Shown here piece by piece: positions 53,464 through 61,474 of a DNA stretch of 64,000 nt (position 1 is the first letter of the stretch; every line of letters begins with the position of its first letter). This DNA comes from Balneolales bacterium. Lineage in GTDB: Bacteria > Bacteroidota > Rhodothermia > Balneolales > Natronogracilivirgulaceae. A program made the translations under genes and the position numbers. The notes beneath the pieces were generated by a model. The model was not told the origin of the DNA. It worked only from the letters and a program-made list of their open reading frames with translations, and did no database searches. The DNA lies in contig SLOL01000124.1 in the NCBI GenBank assembly GCA_007132495.1, positions 1 through 64,000 of the forward strand. Reading direction: 5' to 3'.

Positions 53464-55359
53464 TCAATATTCAAGTTCGGCTCCGAACAGATCCACGATT
53501 TGCCGCAATTTGGGATCTTTCTTTTGTAATTTTAAAAAATGCTCATAGGGATCATGAACGGCATCGGTACGTTTTTGATTTTCTACAAGCCGTGAGGTAA
53601 AACGCAAAGCATACCCGAAATGTTCTCTGAGGGTGTCACACAATTTACGGTTATGCTCACGAATGATATCGGATGTAAAGCTGTCGCTGCACTCCAGTGT
53701 GACGATTCCTTCCGCCAGTTCAACCGGTCTGGTTTTCTGCATCGTAAAATAGAGCATATTACTCGCTGTTTCCTGCAGCTTGTCAAGGTAATCGGACCAT
53801 ATCCCAAGTATATCGTCCAGGCTCTCCGCCTCTTTCATTGAAGGACGTGAGGGCAGCCGGCTTTCTGTGCCCGGGTGGTTTTTTTCCGAAACCGGGCCGG
53901 GTTTGGGAGAAAGGGCCAGGTTTCCGCGAATTTCATTGTTACCTGTGGATGCATTGGTTTTTCCCGGAATAGAAACGGCCTTCAGGTGATTTTGGGATTG
54001 TTTCAGCGTGGGCGTTCCAAATATATTGGAAGTTCCCTGAACGTCTTGATTCCTTTCCGGGGAATCAGGTGAAGGAGCGGCAGGAGCGGATTCGTAACCT
54101 CCACGGGTAGCGGTGTGATCATAAGAAGGCTTTTTCTCTTCCTGTACAGTGGAAGGTGTGGTGTTAGGGGTGCGCTCTTCCGCTTTGACTTTCTTGGAGG
54201 ATTGCGTTTTCCCCAGCGCGTCCGGATTGCCGGAATGTGCCGACAGCTTCTCCTCCAGATCACGAAGTTTGCGGAGCAGGGCATCGAGTCCGTCACTCCG
54301 GGTCATGTGGAAAAGTTTTAAAAGAGTGATTTCCAGATGGATGCGTGGTTGCTGGGCATCGCGAATGGAAAATTGTGCCTCATGCATAATATGCATCATG
54401 CGCATCAGATCGTCTTCGGAAAAGCCTTCAGCCGTTTTTTGGAAACGCTGTTTTGATTCGTCAGTAGCTTCGATGAGGTAAAAGTTCTGGGAGTCTTTTG
54501 CCAGATAGAGGTTCCGGAAATGTTCTGTGAATGCGCTGATAAATTCCTGGATATCGTTTCCGATATACAGCAGATTGTGAAGCAGGGCCATGCCGGCGCG
54601 GGTATCCTTGTGGGTGAGGGCGTCGGTCAGCTCAAACATGCGTTCCAGACTCACGATATTCAATGCCCGGTGAAGCTCTTCATAGGAGATCGTGGTACCG
54701 CAAAAGGCGATGGCCTGGTCCAGTATGCCCAGGGCGTCCCGAAGTGCGCCATCCGCCTTTTTGGCGATGACGTGCAGCGATTCCTTGTCGATGTCGATAT
54801 TCTCTTTTCGGGAGATGTCATCCAGCCGTTCCACAATTTCATCCACAGTGATACGCCTGAAATCGAATCGCTGGCAACGGGAAAGGATTGTAGGGAGGAT
54901 GCGGTGGGGCTCGGTGGTGGCAAAGATAAAAATGACATGCTCGGGTGGTTCTTCGAGCGTTTTCAGCAGGGCATTGAAGGCCGATTTGCTGAGCATGTGG
55001 ATCTCGTCAATGATATAGACTTTGTAGCGTCCGTTTTGCGGCGGAATGCGGACCCTTTCCCGCAGTGTTCGGATATCCTCAACACTGTTGTTGGATGCCG
55101 CATCGATCTCAATAATATTCAGTGTGTTGTTTAAAGCCTCTCCGTCCACATTCTCGTCTACTTCGTTTATGGTCCTGGCCAGAACACGGGCCATGGTGGT
55201 TTTTCCAACTCCACGGGGACCGCAAAACAGATAGGCATGACTTAGCCGGTTCTTTTCAATCGCATTCTTGAGTGTGTTGCTGACATGTTCCTGGGAAACA
55301 ATGTCATCAAAGGTCTGAGGTCGGTAAATGCGGGTTAATGCTTTGTAATTGGTGGACAT
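53464..55359 (-). CDS. dnaX: DNA polymerase III subunit gamma/tau
   Basis: DnaX is the clamp-loader ATPase. The 631 residues show Walker A GPRGVGKTT at 47-55, DAASNNSVEDIR near 86-97, Walker B VYIIDEIHMLS and the sensor block FATTEPHRILPTILSRCQRFDFR. A low-complexity linker (about 355-500) leads to a C-terminal tau part. Unlike most DnaX, the zinc module right after Walker A is gone: between ARTINE and IIEIDAAS there is no cysteine at all, where four are usual. No obvious A-rich slippery heptamer for gamma formation is visible. It leads dnaX-ybaB-recR. Confidence 0.95.
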   Translation of the reverse strand: MSTNYKALTRIYRPQTFDDIVSQEHVSNTLKNAIEKNRLSHAYLFCGPRGVGKTTMARVLARTINEVDENVDGEALNNTLNIIEIDAASNNSVEDIRTLRERVRIPPQNGRYKVYIIDEIHMLSKSAFNALLKTLEEPPEHVIFIFATTEPHRILPTILSRCQRFDFRRITVDEIVERLDDISRKENIDIDKESLHVIAKKADGALRDALGILDQAIAFCGTTISYEELHRALNIVSLERMFELTDALTHKDTRAGMALLHNLLYIGNDIQEFISAFTEHFRNLYLAKDSQNFYLIEATDESKQRFQKTAEGFSEDDLMRMMHIMHEAQFSIRDAQQPRIHLEITLLKLFHMTRSDGLDALLRKLRDLEEKLSAHSGNPDALGKTQSSKKVKAEERTPNTTPSTVQEEKKPSYDHTATRGGYESAPAAPSPDSPERNQDVQGTSNIFGTPTLKQSQNHLKAVSIPGKTNASTGNNEIRGNLALSPKPGPVSEKNHPGTESRLPSRPSMKEAESLDDILGIWSDYLDKLQETASNMLYFTMQKTRPVELAEGIVTLECSDSFTSDIIREHNRKLCDTLREHFGYALRFTSRLVENQKRTDAVHDPYEHFLKLQKKDPKLRQIVDLFGAELEY

Positions 55360-55654
55360 CTCGGTCGGAATATAGGGTGTCTGGCACGGTCAAAAAAGGT
55401 GGCTCGGCAATTCTCCGGCCGTATGGGAATCGGATACGGCAAGGTATCATTTCCCTGCGTTCATTTAACGTTCAATTTAATAAAATGTTTACTTTCTATC
55501 CATGCAGGAACCCGTCTCGATGACCCGTAACCGGTCACATCGGCATATGAATTTTAATTCATGCCATTCGGTGCGTGATTGCTTTCTTTCTGATGATCTG
55601 TGATCGAACTGTCGGTCAAAATTGTTGATTGACAGGGATAGCGCATGAAGAGAG
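55360..55654. other. 295-bp gap between pepP and dnaX with two inverted repeats
   Basis: No gene is supported. An inverted repeat at 55610-55634 (TGTCGGTCAA and TTGATTGACA around AATTG, with two G-U pairs) lies 20 bases after the pepP stop and may be its terminator, though no T-run follows. A second hairpin at 55542-55565 (GGCAT, bulge, GAATT-TT-AATTC, ATGCC) is AT-rich. The rest should hold the dnaX promoter, which I could not pick out. Confidence 0.5.
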
Positions 55655-56980
55655 TCACCAGGCCATCACATGTTCAATTTCATGGCGGGATTTGGGAACC
55701 GTGGTCAGATTTTCAATGCCGTCCTCACGGACTATGACATTGTCTTCGATACGTATGCCGCCAAAGTCGAACAGCTCTTCAAGACGATCGGCATTCAAAT
55801 GACCGGCATACTGCTCATTCCGAAGAGCGGGCTGCAGCAGTGCCGGGACAAAGTAGAGGCCCGGCTCTATGGTGAGTACCATTCCGGCTTCAAAGGTTCT
55901 GCGTGCCCGCAGGAAACGGAGTCCCGGCCGGTCGATCTTGTCGGTTCCTTTGGGGTAGCCGCCGACGTCATGGGTGTCGAGACCAAGGAAATGGCCGAGG
56001 CCATGCGGGAAAAAGAGGGCGAAAACGTTGGCGTCCATGAGTTCATCCACGGTACCGCTGATTAAGCCCAAATCGGACAGACCCTTAACCACGATCCGGG
56101 CAGCCTGCAGGTGAAGCTCTTCCATTTTGTTGCCCGGCCGAATCATGTTGAGGGTTGTGGTCTGTGCTTCGAGGACAATATCGTACAGGTCCGCCTGCAT
56201 CTGTGAGAAGGATCCGTTAACCGGGCAGGTACGGGTGATGTCGGCTGCATACCCTCTGTATTCGGCACCGGCATCCACCAGAAAAAGATCGCCCGGATTG
56301 AGCATTTCCTGATTTCCGGTGTAATGCAGTATGGCCGAGCTGCGTCCGGATGCAAATATCCCGGAATAGGGAGCATGAACAAGACCGTTGCCGGTAGTGT
56401 GGCGTTCAAAAATGGCCTTCATTTCAAATTCCCGGGCTCCCGGATTTACAGACTGCATCACTTCGAGGTGCGCCTGGTTGGTAACCGCTGCCGCCTTTTT
56501 CAACAGTGAGAGTTCCCCATCCGATTTTATGACACGACAGTAGGCGATGGCATCCTGCAGCTCGCCGGTTTCAGGAGAGGCACCGAGCGAACGGATATCC
56601 TCTTCAGCACCGGGGAGACAATGCACCTTCTCCGGCGCCACTTTTTTCAACCAACCGGATACCTCGTCGTCGTAGATTATGTGATCGGGATCGTGGGCTT
56701 TCCGGTAGTCCTGAGGCGACTGCACATATCCCATCCAGACAGCGTACCGGGAACTTCTGCGGGGAATGACCAGTGTATATTCACCGGTGCCGCAATGAAA
56801 GAAGGCGGCCATGTCGGGTTCATCCACACCTGTCAGATAGAGGAAGTTGGACTCCTGGCGGAAGGGGTATTCGTAGTCCGTCCCGTAGCGGTGTGTAACG
56901 GATCCTCCCTTCAAATAAACCAGGCTGTGCTTATCATCGGCTAACAGGGTAAGAAGTCGTTTTTGATGGTTGCGATACAT
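55655..56980 (-). CDS. pepP: Xaa-Pro aminopeptidase (M24 family)
   Basis: The enzyme removes an N-terminal residue before proline. The 441 residues have an aminopeptidase-P N-terminal domain (YEYPFRQESNFLYLTGVDEPD near 33-53). The pita-bread catalytic domain follows, with metal ligands in LVDAGAEYRGYAADITRT (two Asp), HGLGHFLGLDTHD (His), LTIEPGLYF (Glu) and GGIRIEDN (Glu). All five ligands are intact. It is 21 bp downstream of the orphan HsdR-N gene on the same strand. Confidence 0.95.
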   Translation of the reverse strand: MYRNHQKRLLTLLADDKHSLVYLKGGSVTHRYGTDYEYPFRQESNFLYLTGVDEPDMAAFFHCGTGEYTLVIPRRSSRYAVWMGYVQSPQDYRKAHDPDHIIYDDEVSGWLKKVAPEKVHCLPGAEEDIRSLGASPETGELQDAIAYCRVIKSDGELSLLKKAAAVTNQAHLEVMQSVNPGAREFEMKAIFERHTTGNGLVHAPYSGIFASGRSSAILHYTGNQEMLNPGDLFLVDAGAEYRGYAADITRTCPVNGSFSQMQADLYDIVLEAQTTTLNMIRPGNKMEELHLQAARIVVKGLSDLGLISGTVDELMDANVFALFFPHGLGHFLGLDTHDVGGYPKGTDKIDRPGLRFLRARRTFEAGMVLTIEPGLYFVPALLQPALRNEQYAGHLNADRLEELFDFGGIRIEDNVIVREDGIENLTTVPKSRHEIEHVMAW

Positions 56981-57001
56981 ATTGTGTGACTATTTGCAGG
57001 G

Positions 57002-57919
57002 TTAACCGGTTGTCAGAATCGTATCCAGTGATTCAGACAGTCTGTATGGAAACGGATCGTTCATACAGGCTTGCGGCATGTTGTCCGGTTCGTTCCAGAT
57101 TTTTTCGATCTCCAAAATATCCGGAGTAATAATATCGTCATTTCCGGTTTGAAATAATTGCGGGGAATGGAATCCGCCCTTTGCATCCAGCATGATTCTC
57201 AAACATGCGATATTTGATTTTTTCTGATTGGCAATGGCACATAGTGCCGCTTCATTTTTACCGAGAGCGATAACAGAGAGAGCGATAAGCGTATCGGTGC
57301 GCCGGGGTGAGGGTGAAATGAGATAGTAGTGCGATAGAGGCATGCCGTCGTGTGGAAAAGAGAGGGGAATATAGCTGCATGTCTCCGATGATTTGTGAAA
57401 CAACCGGGACAGGTATTGGGAAAAAAGTGTGGCGACAGGTCGTTCCATGTTTTCCGGAAGGAAACCACGTTCCATCCAGTATTTCGGGTCGGTGTTGCAG
57501 AAGCTTGTCACCTGTTGCAGTTCGGAAGGATAGTCTTCGAAGTCAAGAGCCCGGAGCGTTTCAGATACATCAAACAGGGCATCCTGGAGACCGTTTGTCA
57601 ACAGAATATAGGGTGCCTTGACAAACCGGTTATATGTAGCCGACTGGGTAGCGGTATCAGAGCCCAGTGAAACACGTTCCGCCTTGCACTCGATAAGAAG
57701 CCAGGGTTGGAACTGTTTGTTGTAGCACAGCAGATCAGTGCGTCCCCGGGAGAAGCGGGAGGGTATCGGGCTTTCCACGGCAATACGTGATGAAGGGACA
57801 TCACTTTGCAGCAGGAGGTAGTCAAGGAATCGCAGCCGCACCAGTTCTTCCGGCCGAAACTTAAGCGGTTGTTTTTTCACAGGGTTCCATAACATGCGGC
57901 TGCCGTTCCGAAAAACCAT
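57002..57919 (-). CDS. Orphan type I restriction HsdR N-terminal-like protein
   Basis: The product resembles only the N-terminal nuclease domain of HsdR. KFRPEELVRLRFLDYLLLQ, then GRTDLLCYNKQFQPWLLIECKAE with the Asp and Glu-x-Lys of the PD-(D/E)xK fold, and YILLTNGLQDALFDV follow in the usual order. The helicase part of HsdR is absent, and no HsdM or HsdS genes are nearby. Stand-alone copies are common in Bacteroidota and their role is unknown. I start at the ATG at 57919. The frame is open to a TTG at 58009, and a TTG at 57961 is possible, since relatives have some residues before this Met. Confidence 0.72.
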   Translation of the reverse strand: MVFRNGSRMLWNPVKKQPLKFRPEELVRLRFLDYLLLQSDVPSSRIAVESPIPSRFSRGRTDLLCYNKQFQPWLLIECKAERVSLGSDTATQSATYNRFVKAPYILLTNGLQDALFDVSETLRALDFEDYPSELQQVTSFCNTDPKYWMERGFLPENMERPVATLFSQYLSRLFHKSSETCSYIPLSFPHDGMPLSHYYLISPSPRRTDTLIALSVIALGKNEAALCAIANQKKSNIACLRIMLDAKGGFHSPQLFQTGNDDIITPDILEIEKIWNEPDNMPQACMNDPFPYRLSESLDTILTTG

Positions 57920-58284
57920 TCGGGGGAAATGAGGGGTTGCTATGGATCGGATCAGATTCAATATCAGCGGTTTAAGCCACAAAATAGAAAAACCGGAAGT
58001 ACAGTCCAATTTGGGATAATGGACAGTGAACTTCCTGAAAGCTCTTCGAGAAAAAGTTGATGACGGGGATGGGAAATCGGCCAGCGATTTTATTATTCTT
58101 TAGCTTTGCAGAATGCCGATCTGTATCCGTATCTTTAGGCTCGCTTAAGTCAGTATTTGTTTTTTTATTGAAAACCGAATCCGGTCAAGGATTTGCAGAA
58201 ATGGACCATTCGGGTAGAGTTGAGAATTTTCAGATCGTGTGAATTCTGGCCTTGAAGGCTGCTGCGGTCGACGACAGTTTCAAT
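57920..58284. other. Gap between the HsdR-N-like gene and the Na/Pi cotransporter
   Basis: No further gene is supported. Part of it may belong to the 5' end of the HsdR-N-like gene if a TTG start is used. The rest is the divergent promoter region, including the promoter at 58105-58137. Confidence 0.5.
58105..58137 (+). promoter_or_regulatory. Bacteroidota-type promoter of the Na/Pi cotransporter gene
   Basis: TTTG (58105-58108), 21 bases, then TATCTTTA (58130-58137) fits TTG, 19-21 bases, TAnnTTTG with one mismatch. Transcription would start about 140 bases before the ATG, leaving a long leader. Confidence 0.5.
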
Positions 58285-59988
58285 ATGACATACAATTTAT
58301 TTGATTTCCTGCAGTTGATTGGATCCCTTGGGATTTTCATCTACGGGATGAAGATATTCAGTGAAGGGTTGCAGAAAGTGGCAGGCGGCAAGCTGCGAGG
58401 TATTCTTAAGGGGATGACGACCAACCGCCTGACCGGCATCGCCACCGGTTTCAGCGCAACGGCAATCACACAATCGTCAACCACCACAACGGTCATGGTG
58501 GTCAGTTTTGTGAATGCGGGACTGTTAACCTTTCTGGAATCCACCGGCGTTATTATGGGGGCCAATATCGGCACTACAATAACGGCCTGGATGGTCTCCA
58601 TATTCGGGTTCCGATTTCAGATAACGCCGATAGCAGTTAGTTTAATCGGTATTTTTTTCCCCTTTCTGTTTGTCCGGAACACCAAAATGAAGCACGTTGC
58701 GGAAGCGATGATCGGCTTCGGTATTCTTTTTATCGGACTTGAGTTTATTAAGGATGCGGTCCCGGATATTCAGGAAAATCCGCAAATTCTCGCATTCCTG
58801 GATCGGTTTACTGATTTTGGATTCGCTTCTACTGTTTTGTTTGTGGTGGTCGGTACGGTTCTTACGCTGCTTACGCAGTCTTCCAGTGCGGCCATGACGA
58901 TTACCCTTGTGATGCTTGCCCAGGGCTGGATCACATTTCCCATTGCGGCGGCCATGATACTTGGGGAGAATATTGGAACGACCATTACGGCCAACCTCGC
59001 GGCGTTAATCGGTAATGTGCATGCCAAGCGGGCAGCCCGTTTTCACTTTTTCTTTAATATAATCGGGGTCTTATGGATGCTGGCACTGTTGCCTGTATTC
59101 ATGAACTTTGTGGATGCCATGGTTATCAACTTTTCACCGGAGCATCTCTCTGTGCTGGACGATTCTCCGGAAGCCCGCATCAACGCCACACTTGGGCTGT
59201 CCCTGTTCCATACCACATTCAATGTACTGAACGTGCTGGTTCTCTTTGCTTTTGTACCGCTGTTGATCAAACTGGTTACCTGGTTGCAGCCGTCACGCGG
59301 CAAGGAAGATGAGCAGAAGTCGCTGAAATATATCAGCGGCGGATTAATGCCGACTGCCGAGCTTTCTATTGACGAGGCATATAAAGAGGTCGAAATTTTG
59401 GCCCGGGTAACGGAAAAGATCAGTTTCAGCACGTATGGTCTTTTCTTCAAGGGAAAAGAAAAACAGCAGGGATTCCTCGATAAAATCAAGAAACGGGAAG
59501 AGATCACCGACCGGATTGAGCTTGAGGTGTCGCAGTATCTGACCAGTGTCTCGGAATTCAACCTGTCAAAAACCGCATCACGCCGGGTCCGGAGCATGTT
59601 GCGGATGATCAATGATCTGGAACGGATTGCCGATATCTATTATCAAGTTTCCAGAACCTTTGAACGGATGGTCTCGGAGGGGGTTTCCATGCCTGAAAGT
59701 GCCAATACGGAAATTCAGGATATGATGCAGCTGATTCAGGATGCGCTTCAGCTGATGCGGAAAAATATGGAGGGAGAATACGGTGATGTGAATATGCAAG
59801 AGGCGGAACTGATGGAGGCCAAAATAGATTCACTGCGTGACGAGCTCCGGGAGTCACATTATATGCGACTTGAGCGGGGAGACTATGACGCCAAGGCGGG
59901 TATTTTTTATCTTGATTTTATTAACCGGCTTGAAAAAATCGGCGATCACATTCTGAATGTGAACGAAGCTACCGCCGGCCTGAAATAG
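58285..59988 (+). CDS. Na/Pi-cotransporter II family protein
   Basis: This is a membrane phosphate carrier with a regulatory tail. From the ATG at 58285 it is 567 residues. Two inverted repeats contain the QSS motifs: ATAITQSSTTTTVMVVSFVNAG in the first and TLLTQSSSAAMTITLVMLAQG in the second, with GANIGTTITAW and GENIGTTITANLA. After about residue 340 comes a PhoU-like helical domain. The direction of transport is not certain for bacterial members; efflux has been proposed for some. A TTG at 58252 would add eleven residues. The terminator and repeat copy D follow. Confidence 0.92.
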   Translation: MTYNLFDFLQLIGSLGIFIYGMKIFSEGLQKVAGGKLRGILKGMTTNRLTGIATGFSATAITQSSTTTTVMVVSFVNAGLLTFLESTGVIMGANIGTTITAWMVSIFGFRFQITPIAVSLIGIFFPFLFVRNTKMKHVAEAMIGFGILFIGLEFIKDAVPDIQENPQILAFLDRFTDFGFASTVLFVVVGTVLTLLTQSSSAAMTITLVMLAQGWITFPIAAAMILGENIGTTITANLAALIGNVHAKRAARFHFFFNIIGVLWMLALLPVFMNFVDAMVINFSPEHLSVLDDSPEARINATLGLSLFHTTFNVLNVLVLFAFVPLLIKLVTWLQPSRGKEDEQKSLKYISGGLMPTAELSIDEAYKEVEILARVTEKISFSTYGLFFKGKEKQQGFLDKIKKREEITDRIELEVSQYLTSVSEFNLSKTASRRVRSMLRMINDLERIADIYYQVSRTFERMVSEGVSMPESANTEIQDMMQLIQDALQLMRKNMEGEYGDVNMQEAELMEAKIDSLRDELRESHYMRLERGDYDAKAGIFYLDFINRLEKIGDHILNVNEATAGLK

Positions 59989-60019
59989 TTTACCGCCCGG
60001 GAGATACCGGACGGTAAAC
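59988..60019 (+). terminator. Hairpin at the end of the Na/Pi cotransporter gene
   Basis: GTTTACCG-C-CCGG, loop GAGATA, CCGG-A-CGGTAAAC is a 12-bp stem with one mismatch, starting at the last base of the stop codon. It is followed by ACATTTTATC, a weak U-rich tract. It is probably the end of this transcript. Repeat copy D begins 38 bases later. Confidence 0.6.
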
Positions 60020-60056
60020 CACATTTTATCTGTATATAATTTTTGAATCACACGGT

Positions 60057-60130
60057 CAGATGTAATGCTATGACCGTATTTAATCTTACGTTTGTGTGAC
60101 CGGGCGGATGCCCGGTCATGGACATTTCAT
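60057..60130 (+). repeat. 74-bp intergenic inverted-repeat element, copy D
   Basis: This copy matches copy B at 66 of 74 positions. The inner hairpin is longer here, TGACCGGGC-GGAT-GCCCGGTCA, because the base before CCGGGC is A. The outer arms ATGTAATGCTATGACCG and ATGAAATGTCCATGACCG (read inward) pair imperfectly. It lies between the convergent Na/Pi cotransporter and baeRF-like genes. A spurious ATG frame begins inside it, as in copy B. Confidence 0.85.
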
Positions 60131-60134
60131 GCTA

Positions 60135-61265
60135 CTAAAAACGGAACAGGGCGGCCAATTCCGCATGTTCCGGCATCTCGTCTTTGGGCAGTACGTAGAC
60201 ATTGCTGCCGGTCTCAATTCCCTTGATGGAGAGCCAGTTCATCAGATCCACATCTCCGTTTTCAGGTTGGTTTTTAAAATACACTTTGTGATTGTCCGTG
60301 TCATATTTTCCCCAGCGCACAAGGTCTTTGGTAATGAAAATGGTACCGGTTTTACCCATTACCGTTGAGGGTATGATTTCAGATGGATCGGTCGATACCC
60401 GGTCGAGAGAGCTCTCCCGGTAGTTTTCCAGTGATTCAAAAAGATCGTTGAGGAAAAAGTCTTTTATGATACTCCAACCGCGGTCTCGAAGCTGTGTATC
60501 GGAAAGTTCATCGGGGTTATGAGTGATATTGTTATCGAGTACTCGGCCGTAATGATTGACTTTGCGGTATAAAGCGATATTCTCAGAGAGCCCCGCAGGA
60601 AGCATTGGATCCTGAAATTGATTCATGACCCGAGTGGCCGATTTTTCGACCTCGCGGAGATACTCTTCGGCAATCTCTTTCTGATCCTCCTCATTGGCAC
60701 CGTGACCGAAATATATAGCCTTTTCTCCCTCATTGGCGCCCGTATGGAACTGAATCTGCTGCTCGGGCTTTTCTCCAAGCCATTCCCCGAAGTTGGCCGG
60801 GAGTTCTTCGGGGGTGACATCGGTGATGGATGTGCGGCTGCAGTGCAACAGACGTATTTGTTTCAAACTGATGGCCAGGATAAAATAGCTGCCGTCAATG
60901 CTTATCATCGGCAGCAGCGGTGTGATCAGGAAGTCACGGTCGACATAGATCATCTCGGAGGTATCATATGGCAATTTGAAGACCTCAAAGTATCCGGGTG
61001 CAATATAGATTACCATTCCATAACCCATCTCCGACCAGAACAGCGATTGATCAAGCAGTTGTCGCGCGGGTTTTAAAAACGTCTCCACCTCGTCTACCTT
61101 CATTCCCTGTGATTTCAATTTTTCAGCAGCTTTTGTCAACTGATTTTTCAAGCGAATCGGATTTTGACGACGTTCAATCCCGATTTTTTCGGTGGGAAAG
61201 GTAAGTGTTACTTTTGGAGATCCATTTTTTCGGATGAGCTGTTTAATTGTCTTTTCTGTAACCAT
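60135..61265 (-). CDS. baeRF (family 7)-like protein
   Basis: The 376 residues match, from memory, the bacterial archaeo-eukaryotic release-factor-like group (family 7). NPIRLKNQLTKAAEKL near 36-51, LFWSEMGYGMVIYIAPGYFEVF, LKQIRLLHCSR, QIQFHTGA, YFGHGANEEDQKEIAEEYLREV, LSDTQLRDRGW and the ending VYVLPKDEMPEHAELAALFRF are typical of it. Such proteins are proposed to rescue or dissociate ribosomes; no experiment settles it. I start at the ATG at 61265 because AAGAGG lies seven bases upstream. A GTG at 61280 would include that site as codons. Confidence 0.72.
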   Translation of the reverse strand: MVTEKTIKQLIRKNGSPKVTLTFPTEKIGIERRQNPIRLKNQLTKAAEKLKSQGMKVDEVETFLKPARQLLDQSLFWSEMGYGMVIYIAPGYFEVFKLPYDTSEMIYVDRDFLITPLLPMISIDGSYFILAISLKQIRLLHCSRTSITDVTPEELPANFGEWLGEKPEQQIQFHTGANEGEKAIYFGHGANEEDQKEIAEEYLREVEKSATRVMNQFQDPMLPAGLSENIALYRKVNHYGRVLDNNITHNPDELSDTQLRDRGWSIIKDFFLNDLFESLENYRESSLDRVSTDPSEIIPSTVMGKTGTIFITKDLVRWGKYDTDNHKVYFKNQPENGDVDLMNWLSIKGIETGSNVYVLPKDEMPEHAELAALFRF

Positions 61266-61280
61266 TATGCACCTCTTCAC

Positions 61281-61474
61281 TTTGTTAAATAATGGAATGA
61301 AATAAGTAGCAACCCGCCAGATCGAATGAGATTATATGTGGTCTGACAGGCTGTCATTTGACCCGCCTGCCATCATCTCCAATTATCTCTTGCGGGTATT
61401 AATAACAACAACAATAAGAGGCAATACATTCGTGGAAAGGCAGTCATTCGGAACTGATGTGGTAACGGATCCGC
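61281..61474. other. 194-bp gap upstream of the baeRF-like gene with a palindrome
   Basis: A short perfect hairpin TGACA-GGC-TGTCA lies at 61344-61356, and GACAGGC there can alternatively pair with GCCTGCC about ten bases on. It is the leader or the terminator region between two minus-strand genes. No T-run follows and no gene is supported. Confidence 0.4.

Noticed and set aside
54120-54145. A programmed frameshift site in dnaX
   Set aside because: The A-rich stretch reads GAG AAA AAG in frame, not a full A AAA AAG heptamer, and no hairpin follows at the right distance.
54520-55134. 204-codon plus-strand open frame
   Set aside because: It is antisense to the DnaX ATPase region.
5348-60130. 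The 74-bp element as a CRISPR repeat or integron attC site
   Set aside because: Copies are single and 16-22 kb apart with no spacers or cas genes, and the attC core sites (RYYYAAC and GTRRRY-type) and an integrase are absent.
60096-60368. Open frame starting MTGRMPGHGHF in repeat copy D
   Set aside because: Its start is encoded by the repeat and the rest is antisense to the baeRF-like gene. The same peptide start appears from copy B, which shows it is a by-product of the repeat.
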